64,000 nucleotides of DNA from Candidatus Faecousia intestinigallinarum (GTDB taxonomy: Bacteria; Bacillota; Clostridia; Oscillospirales; Oscillospiraceae): positions 1 through 64,000 of the forward strand of contig DVKX01000047.1 in NCBI GenBank assembly GCA_018715805.1. Reading direction: 5' to 3'. The position numbers and the translations under genes were made by a program. Below, piece after piece: positions 58,552 to 64,000 of this stretch (position 1 is the first letter of the stretch; each line of letters starts with the position of its first letter). The notes under the pieces were generated by a model. The model was not told where the DNA came from, made no database searches, and saw only the letters and a list, made by a program, of their open reading frames with translations.

Positions 58552-59481
58552 ATGAATGTTGCAGAAATCATGGACAACCGCAGCGCATTCTCCTTCGAGG
58601 TATTCCCCCCGAAGACGGATGTGGGCATGGAAAAGCTGTGCGGCGAGGGCGGCGTGCTGGATCAGCTGTGCTCTATGAACCCGGACTACATCTCCTGCAC
58701 CTACGGCGCGGGCGGCACCAACGTGGGTAAAAACCTGGAAGTGCTGGATCACATCATTAAGGGCGGCCGCACCATCGGCGTGACGCACTTTACCTGCATC
58801 GGCAACACCAAAGAAGGCATCAAGGAGCAGCTCCAGACCTATCTGGATCACGGCATCGACCATATGCTGGCTCTCCGGGGCGACCTGCCCTTCGGCTGGG
58901 CCGGCACCGGCGGCGACCTGCACTACGCCACCGAGTTGGTAAAATTCGTCCGGCAGGAGTTCGGCGACAAGTTCACCATTGCCGTAGCCGGCTCCCCCGA
59001 GGGACATATCGCCTGCCGCAGCCTGGAAGCGGACATCGCTTTCCTGAAGCAGAAGCAGGATAACGGTGCCGACTACATCATGACCCAGCTGTGCTGGGAT
59101 ATGGATCAGTTCCGCTACTGGCTGGATGCTATCCGCGCCGCCGGCGTGTGGCTGCCCGTGGACGTGGGCATTATGCCCATCCTGGATCAGGCCGCGACCA
59201 TCAATATGGCTCTCTCCCGCAACGGCTGCGTGATGCCCCGGGAGCTGTGTGAAATCATCTCCAAGAACTGGATCTTCCCCAACCCCTTCGTAAAGGATCC
59301 CTTCGACGCGGATGTGGAGGGCAAGAAGGCCAGCTTCAAGGAAGCCGGCATCGAGTACACCATCCGTCAGATCGACGAGTACCGCGCCTGCGGCATCAGC
59401 GGCATCCACCTGTACGCACTGAACAAGTACGAGGACGTGGCGCGGATTGCCAAGGAAGCCGGCCTGCTGAACACCATCTAA
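58552..59481 (+). CDS. metF: Methylenetetrahydrofolate reductase
   Basis: FSFEVFPPKTDVGMEKL...YISCTYGAGGTNVGK...MLALRGDLPFG. Confidence 0.92.
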   Translation: MNVAEIMDNRSAFSFEVFPPKTDVGMEKLCGEGGVLDQLCSMNPDYISCTYGAGGTNVGKNLEVLDHIIKGGRTIGVTHFTCIGNTKEGIKEQLQTYLDHGIDHMLALRGDLPFGWAGTGGDLHYATELVKFVRQEFGDKFTIAVAGSPEGHIACRSLEADIAFLKQKQDNGADYIMTQLCWDMDQFRYWLDAIRAAGVWLPVDVGIMPILDQAATINMALSRNGCVMPRELCEIISKNWIFPNPFVKDPFDADVEGKKASFKEAGIEYTIRQIDEYRACGISGIHLYALNKYEDVARIAKEAGLLNTI

Positions 59482-59565
59482 CCGTGTTTTCCATACCCCC
59501 GCACCCCCGCCGGGGATGCGGGGCGCGCAATGCGCATTTCCCACTGGCAAAGGAGTAACTATACT

Positions 59566-60336
59566 ATGGCAACACCCCATACCATCGCGGTAGCCGGCAA
59601 GGGCGGCGTGGGTAAAACCACCACCTGCGGTATGCTCATCGACTATCTGTGCAAGAAGAAGCAAGGCCCCGTCCTGGTGGTGGACGCGGACGCCAACAGC
59701 AACCTGAACGAGGTGCTGGGGGTGGAAGTGGAAACCAGCCTGGGCGCAATCCGGGAGGAAATGGCACAGGCGGAGCTTCACGGCACCGTCCCCGCCGGCA
59801 TGACCAAAGCGGATTACGCCGATATGAAGTTCGGCGAAGCGCTGATCGAAGAGGACGACTTTGATATGCTGGTGATGGGCCGCACCCAAGGCAAGGGCTG
59901 CTACTGCTATGTGAACGGCGTCCTGAAAACCCAGATCGACAAGTACGCCAAAAACTACCGCTATCTGGTCATGGACAATGAAGCAGGGCTGGAGCACGTG
60001 GCGCGGGGGACCCTTCCCCATGTGGACACCATGCTCCTGATCTCCGACTGTTCCCGCCGGGGCATCCAGGCAGTGGCTCGGATCGCGGAAATGATCGAAG
60101 AAATGTCCCTGAAGCCCACCCAAATGGGTCTGATCGTCAACCGCGCCCCTGGCGGCGTGCTGGACGATGGTGTCAAAGCCGAAATTGAAAAGCACGGCCT
60201 CACACTCTTCGGCGTGCTGCCCCATGATGATGCCGTATACCGCTGCGACTGCGACGGCAAGCCGTCGGCGAAGCTGCCGGAGGACGACCCTGTGAAGGTC
60301 GCCCTGCGGAACATCATGGGTTCCATCGGGCTGTAA
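59566..60336 (+). CDS. cooC: CooC/AcsF-type nickel-insertion ATPase for CODH/ACS
   Basis: TIAVAGKGGVGKTTTCGMLIDYLCKKKQGPVLVVDADANSNLNEVLG; GRTQGKGCYCYVNGVL Cys motif; MDNEAGLEHVARGT. Confidence 0.93.
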   Translation: MATPHTIAVAGKGGVGKTTTCGMLIDYLCKKKQGPVLVVDADANSNLNEVLGVEVETSLGAIREEMAQAELHGTVPAGMTKADYADMKFGEALIEEDDFDMLVMGRTQGKGCYCYVNGVLKTQIDKYAKNYRYLVMDNEAGLEHVARGTLPHVDTMLLISDCSRRGIQAVARIAEMIEEMSLKPTQMGLIVNRAPGGVLDDGVKAEIEKHGLTLFGVLPHDDAVYRCDCDGKPSAKLPEDDPVKVALRNIMGSIGL

Positions 60337-60397
60337 GCGCCCGAACCAATTCGTTTTCCCAATAAATTTATGGATAATACTAAGGGGGATCATTACA

Positions 60398-61339
60398 ATG
60401 TCTTTTGTTCCTAAGACGCAGCCCTTCAGCGGCAAGATCAATGCCGTGACTCTGGGCACCGGTGACAAAGCTGTGGTCATCGGCGGTCAGAACGTGCTGC
60501 CCTTCTACACTTTCGACGCGCCCATTGAGCACGCGCCGAAGATCGGTGTGGAGATTTCCGACGCCGCCAACGAATGGGATGTGGCCGGCCTCCGCACTTT
60601 CTACGAAGGCTGCACCACCATGGCCGACTACGCCAAGCGGGCGGAGAGCATGGAGGGCGCAGACTTCCTGTGCCTGCACTTCGAGTCTGCCGACCCCAAC
60701 GGCGCCAACCGCTCCGTGGAGGACTGCGTCGCCGACGCCAAGGCCGTGGCCGAGGCGGTTGCCATGCCCATTGTGATTATGGGCTGCAAGAATATTGAGA
60801 AGGACGGCGAGCTTTTCAGCAAGATCGCCGAAGCCCTCCAGGGCAAGAACATCCTGGTGCTTTCCGCTCGTGCCGAGGACTACAAGACCGTGGGCGCTTC
60901 CGTTGCCCTGGCTTATGGTCAGAAGGTGGGCGCGGAGACTGCCGACGACATCAACCTGGCCAAACAGCTGAACATCATGCTCAAGGGTCTGACCGTGGCG
61001 CCCGAGTCCATCGTTATGAACATCGGCACCGCCGCCGTGGGCTATGGCTTTGAGTATGTGGCCTCCACCCTGGATCGCGTCCGCGCCGCTGCTCTGGCGC
61101 AGTCCGACGCCGACCTGCAAATGCCTATCATCTCCCCCGTGTCCTCCGATACTTGGGGTGTGAAGGAATCCACCGCTTCCGAAGAAGACGAGCCCACTTG
61201 GGGCTGCCGGGAAGAGCGGGGCATCGACATGGAAATCGCCACCGCCGCCGCCAACCTGGTGGGCGGTGCCGACGCCGTGATCATGCGTCATCCCGCCGCT
61301 GTCAGCACCATCAAGAAGTTCATTACCGAACTGATCTAA
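60398..61339 (+). CDS. acsD: Acetyl-CoA decarbonylase/synthase (CFeSP) small/delta subunit
   Basis: IGVEISDAANEWDVAGLRTFYEGCTTMADYAKRAESMEGADFLCLHFESADPNGANRSVEDCVADAKAV. Confidence 0.92.
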   Translation: MSFVPKTQPFSGKINAVTLGTGDKAVVIGGQNVLPFYTFDAPIEHAPKIGVEISDAANEWDVAGLRTFYEGCTTMADYAKRAESMEGADFLCLHFESADPNGANRSVEDCVADAKAVAEAVAMPIVIMGCKNIEKDGELFSKIAEALQGKNILVLSARAEDYKTVGASVALAYGQKVGAETADDINLAKQLNIMLKGLTVAPESIVMNIGTAAVGYGFEYVASTLDRVRAAALAQSDADLQMPIISPVSSDTWGVKESTASEEDEPTWGCREERGIDMEIATAAANLVGGADAVIMRHPAAVSTIKKFITELI

Positions 61340-61360
61340 TTTGGAAGGAGGAACCATACA

Positions 61361-63640
61361 ATGGCATTGAAAGGTCTTGACATTTTTAAGCTGTCTCCCA
61401 AGAAGAACTGCAAGGAGTGCGGCAGCCCCACCTGTATGGCCTTCTGCATGAAGGTCGCACAGGGCGCGGCATCCATCGATAAGTGTCCCTACTTCTCCGA
61501 CGAGGCGAAGGCTGTGCTCAACGAGCAGACCGCGCCTCCCATGAAGACCATTACCGTGGGCAACGACCTGAAGCTGGGCGGCGAGACTGTCCTGTTCCGG
61601 CATGAGAAGACCCTGGTAAATAAGAACCTGTACGCCGTGTGCGCCTGCACCCATATGGACGATGCCGCCGTGGACACTAAGCTGGCGGATATGCAGAAGG
61701 TGGACTATGAGCGCATCGGCGAAAGAATGTACGTAGAGTTCGTGCTGTGCAAGCATCACGACGGCGACTCCGCCGAAAAATATGTGGCGCTGGTAAACAA
61801 GGCCGCCGCCACCGGCCGCGCCCTGATCCTTGAGTGCCGGGATGTGGAGGTTGCCAAGGCTGCTCTGGCTGTGTGCAAGGAGGGCAAGCCCATCCTGAAC
61901 GGCGCCACCCCTGACAACTGGGAGGCTATGAACGCCGCCGCTGCCGAGGCCGGCGTGACCTTGGGCGTATGGGCGTCCAACCTGTCCGATCTCTATGATA
62001 CCGTGAAGAATCTGGAGGCCGCCGGCAACAAGAATCTGGTGCTGGATGTCACCGCCGCCACCGCCAAGGAGACCCTGGCCAACGCCGTTCTGGTGCGCCG
62101 CACCGCCCTGAAGGACGGCGACCGCAGCTTCGGCTATCCCTCCATCGTGAACGTGGCCAAGCTGGCCAAGGGCGATCCTCGCCTCCAGACCGCTTACGCC
62201 GCTATGTTCACCGAAAAGTACGGCTCCATCATCGTCATGGAAAACATGACCTACGCCGAGGCGCTGCCTCTGTACGGCCTGCGTCAGAACATTTTCACCG
62301 ATCCCCAGAAGCCCATGAAGGTGGAAGCCAAGATCTATCCCCTGAACGGCGCCGACGAGAACAGCCCCTGCTGCCTGACTGTGGACTTTGCTCTGACCTA
62401 CTTCCTGGTGTCCGGCGAACTGGAGCGGAGCAATCAGCCTGTGAACCTGCTGATCACCGACGCTTCCGGTATGTCCGTGCTCACCGCCTGGGCTGCCGGC
62501 AAATTCTCCTCTTCCTCCATTAAGAAGTTCTTTGATGAGAACGATATTGAAAACAAGATCAAGTCTCGCACCCTGATCATCCCCGGTAAGGTGGCTGTGA
62601 TGAAGGGCGAGATCCAGGAGAAGCTGCCCGGCTGGAATGTGGTGGTAGGCCCCATGGAGGCTGTGCAGCTGCCCAAGTACATGAAGGATAAGGAATACGA
62701 GGCCGCCGCCAAGGCTGCCGCCGCTGAGAATGCCGCCAAGGTCACCACCACCGCCGAGGTGAAGGAGCTCTCCTTCGAGGAGCTGCTGGAGACCCGGGTT
62801 CCCAAGATCGAAGTGGTGGATATGGGCGTGCAGTATAAGGGGCATAATCCCGAAGCCAAGACTTTCGTCACCATCGGCGAGCGCATCCACTGCATTGCGC
62901 CCACCATCCGCAAGGCTATGGACGAGCGTGATCCCGAACCCATCCTGAAGCGTGCCGCCGAGCAGATCGCCGCCGGCGCTACTTACCTGGATGTGAACAT
63001 CGGTCCTGCTGAAAAGGATGGTCCGGAGCGCATGATGTGGGCTGTAAAGCTGCTGCAGGAGAACTTCAACAACGTGCCCCTGGCGCTGGATACCGCCAAC
63101 AAGAAGGCTATCGAGGCCGGTATCAAGGTATACAACCGCACCAACGGCAAGCCCATCGTGAACTCCGCCGACGCCGGTTCCCGTATCAGCTACATTGATC
63201 TGGCCGCCGCCAACGACGCCATCTGCATCGCCCTTTGCTCTGCCGACGGCATTGCCAAGGACAATGAGGAGCGGATGAAGCACTGCCACAATATGCTTGA
63301 GCGGGGCATGAGCCTGGGCATGACCTCCGACGATCTGTGGTTTGACCCCCTGTTCCTAGTGGTCAAGGGTATGCAGGACAAGCAGATGGAAGTGCTGGAG
63401 GCCATCAAGCTGTTTGCCGACGAGGGTCTGAAGTCCACCGGCGGCTTGAGCAACAACTCCAACGGCGCTCCCAAGCATGTCCGTCCCATCATGGACGCCA
63501 CCCTGGTAGCCATGGCCATGATGCAGGGTCTGACCTCCGCCATCGTGAACCCCAATGACCTGCGGCTGATGGAGACCATCAAATCCTGCGACATCTTCAA
63601 GAATCACGTGCTGTACTCCGACTCCTACCTGGAGCTGTAA
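61361..63640 (+). CDS. Fused CFeSP large/gamma subunit (AcsC) + methyl-THF:CFeSP methyltransferase (AcsE)
   Basis: N-term CKECGSPTCMAFCMKVAQGAASIDKCPYFSDEA (AcsC 4Fe-4S motif); C-term KTFVTIGERIHCIAPTIRKAMDERDPEPILKRAAEQIAAGATYLDVNIGPAEKDGPERM...PIVNSADAG (pterin-binding AcsE); one 759-aa ORF. Confidence 0.93.
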   Translation: MALKGLDIFKLSPKKNCKECGSPTCMAFCMKVAQGAASIDKCPYFSDEAKAVLNEQTAPPMKTITVGNDLKLGGETVLFRHEKTLVNKNLYAVCACTHMDDAAVDTKLADMQKVDYERIGERMYVEFVLCKHHDGDSAEKYVALVNKAAATGRALILECRDVEVAKAALAVCKEGKPILNGATPDNWEAMNAAAAEAGVTLGVWASNLSDLYDTVKNLEAAGNKNLVLDVTAATAKETLANAVLVRRTALKDGDRSFGYPSIVNVAKLAKGDPRLQTAYAAMFTEKYGSIIVMENMTYAEALPLYGLRQNIFTDPQKPMKVEAKIYPLNGADENSPCCLTVDFALTYFLVSGELERSNQPVNLLITDASGMSVLTAWAAGKFSSSSIKKFFDENDIENKIKSRTLIIPGKVAVMKGEIQEKLPGWNVVVGPMEAVQLPKYMKDKEYEAAAKAAAAENAAKVTTTAEVKELSFEELLETRVPKIEVVDMGVQYKGHNPEAKTFVTIGERIHCIAPTIRKAMDERDPEPILKRAAEQIAAGATYLDVNIGPAEKDGPERMMWAVKLLQENFNNVPLALDTANKKAIEAGIKVYNRTNGKPIVNSADAGSRISYIDLAAANDAICIALCSADGIAKDNEERMKHCHNMLERGMSLGMTSDDLWFDPLFLVVKGMQDKQMEVLEAIKLFADEGLKSTGGLSNNSNGAPKHVRPIMDATLVAMAMMQGLTSAIVNPNDLRLMETIKSCDIFKNHVLYSDSYLEL

Positions 63641-63724
63641 TCAACCGTATTCCCATTGCCGGGAGGGGTTCTCCCTCCCGGCAAAAGCGCATTTATCCCC
63701 AAAATTTCTAAAGGAGGAGAACTT

Positions 63725-64000
63725 ATGAGTGTACTAACCGATCTGATCTACGGCGGTTCCAACGCCGTAGCCGGTCTAACGGAAGGCGCTGTCAACGACG
63801 CCATTGCCAAGTATGGCGCGGACAAGGAGATCGCGTTCCCCGATACCGCCTACTACTTCCCCACCATCTATGCCGCCACCGGCGTGAAGGTGAAAACCCT
63901 GGGCGACCTGCCCGCCTGCGTGGGCGTGCTGAAAAGCCTGATTACCAACCAGGAGGATCTGGGACAGGCGCTGAATGCCGGTCTGGCTACTGCGGTGGGC
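63725..64000 (+). CDS. acsB: CO dehydrogenase/acetyl-CoA synthase, ACS subunit (truncated by window end)
   Basis: MSVLTDLIYGGSNAVAGLTEGAVNDAIAKYGADKEIAFPDTAYYFPTIYAATGVKVKTLGDLPACVGVLKSL... Confidence 0.9.
   Translation, partial: MSVLTDLIYGGSNAVAGLTEGAVNDAIAKYGADKEIAFPDTAYYFPTIYAATGVKVKTLGDLPACVGVLKSLITNQEDLGQALNAGLATAVG

Noticed and set aside
58534-60480. 648-aa minus-strand ORF
   Set aside because: Antisense to metF and cooC, both confidently identified.
60380-63289. 969-aa minus-strand ORF
   Set aside because: Antisense shadow of acsD/acsCE caused by GC-rich codon bias; low-complexity Gly/His/Leu composition and no family motifs.

Overview
This 64 kb window is a GC-rich chromosomal segment of a Bacillota/Clostridia bacterium; gene content suggests an Oscillospiraceae-like gut anaerobe (inference only, no 16S present). 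Most of it is compact housekeeping: sfsA, rsmA, thrS with a T-box, hisS, mgsA, minD, CIRCE-groESL, nagB, spoVAC, glf, rnc, plsX, trmFO, topA, dprA, adenine deaminase, uxuAB, trmB, mnmG, murI and udk. There are two tRNAs, Val(CAC) and Leu(CAA). A small AT-rich scar of a decayed integrative element lies beside tRNA-Leu (about 8.8-10.5 kb). The most distinctive content is a split Wood-Ljungdahl (C1/acetyl-CoA) locus: fhs-fchA-folD-DUF1576 at 44-49 kb, and metF-cooC-acsD-acsC::acsE-acsB at 58.5-64 kb (acsB is cut by the window end). Just upstream of fhs are a CooT-family gene and an extraordinarily His-rich (HPHEHPHEHPHG)n protein, and a His-rich CsoR/RcnR-type regulator lies about 6 kb downstream of fhs. 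I read this as a candidate nickel-handling module for CODH/ACS. Best leads: (i) the in-frame AcsC-AcsE fusion; (ii) the His-rich/CooT/CsoR nickel module; (iii) a tandem 19-nt repeat leader upstream of fhs; (iv) a glycosyltransferase-rubrerythrin continuous ORF whose junction is a perfect Shine-Dalgarno; (v) a THF riboswitch controlling a FolT-like S component with an extra C-terminal extracytoplasmic domain; (vi) two unassigned structured noncoding regions (1-280 and about 26.38-26.65 kb). Family assignments come from reading protein motifs by eye; no database search was run.
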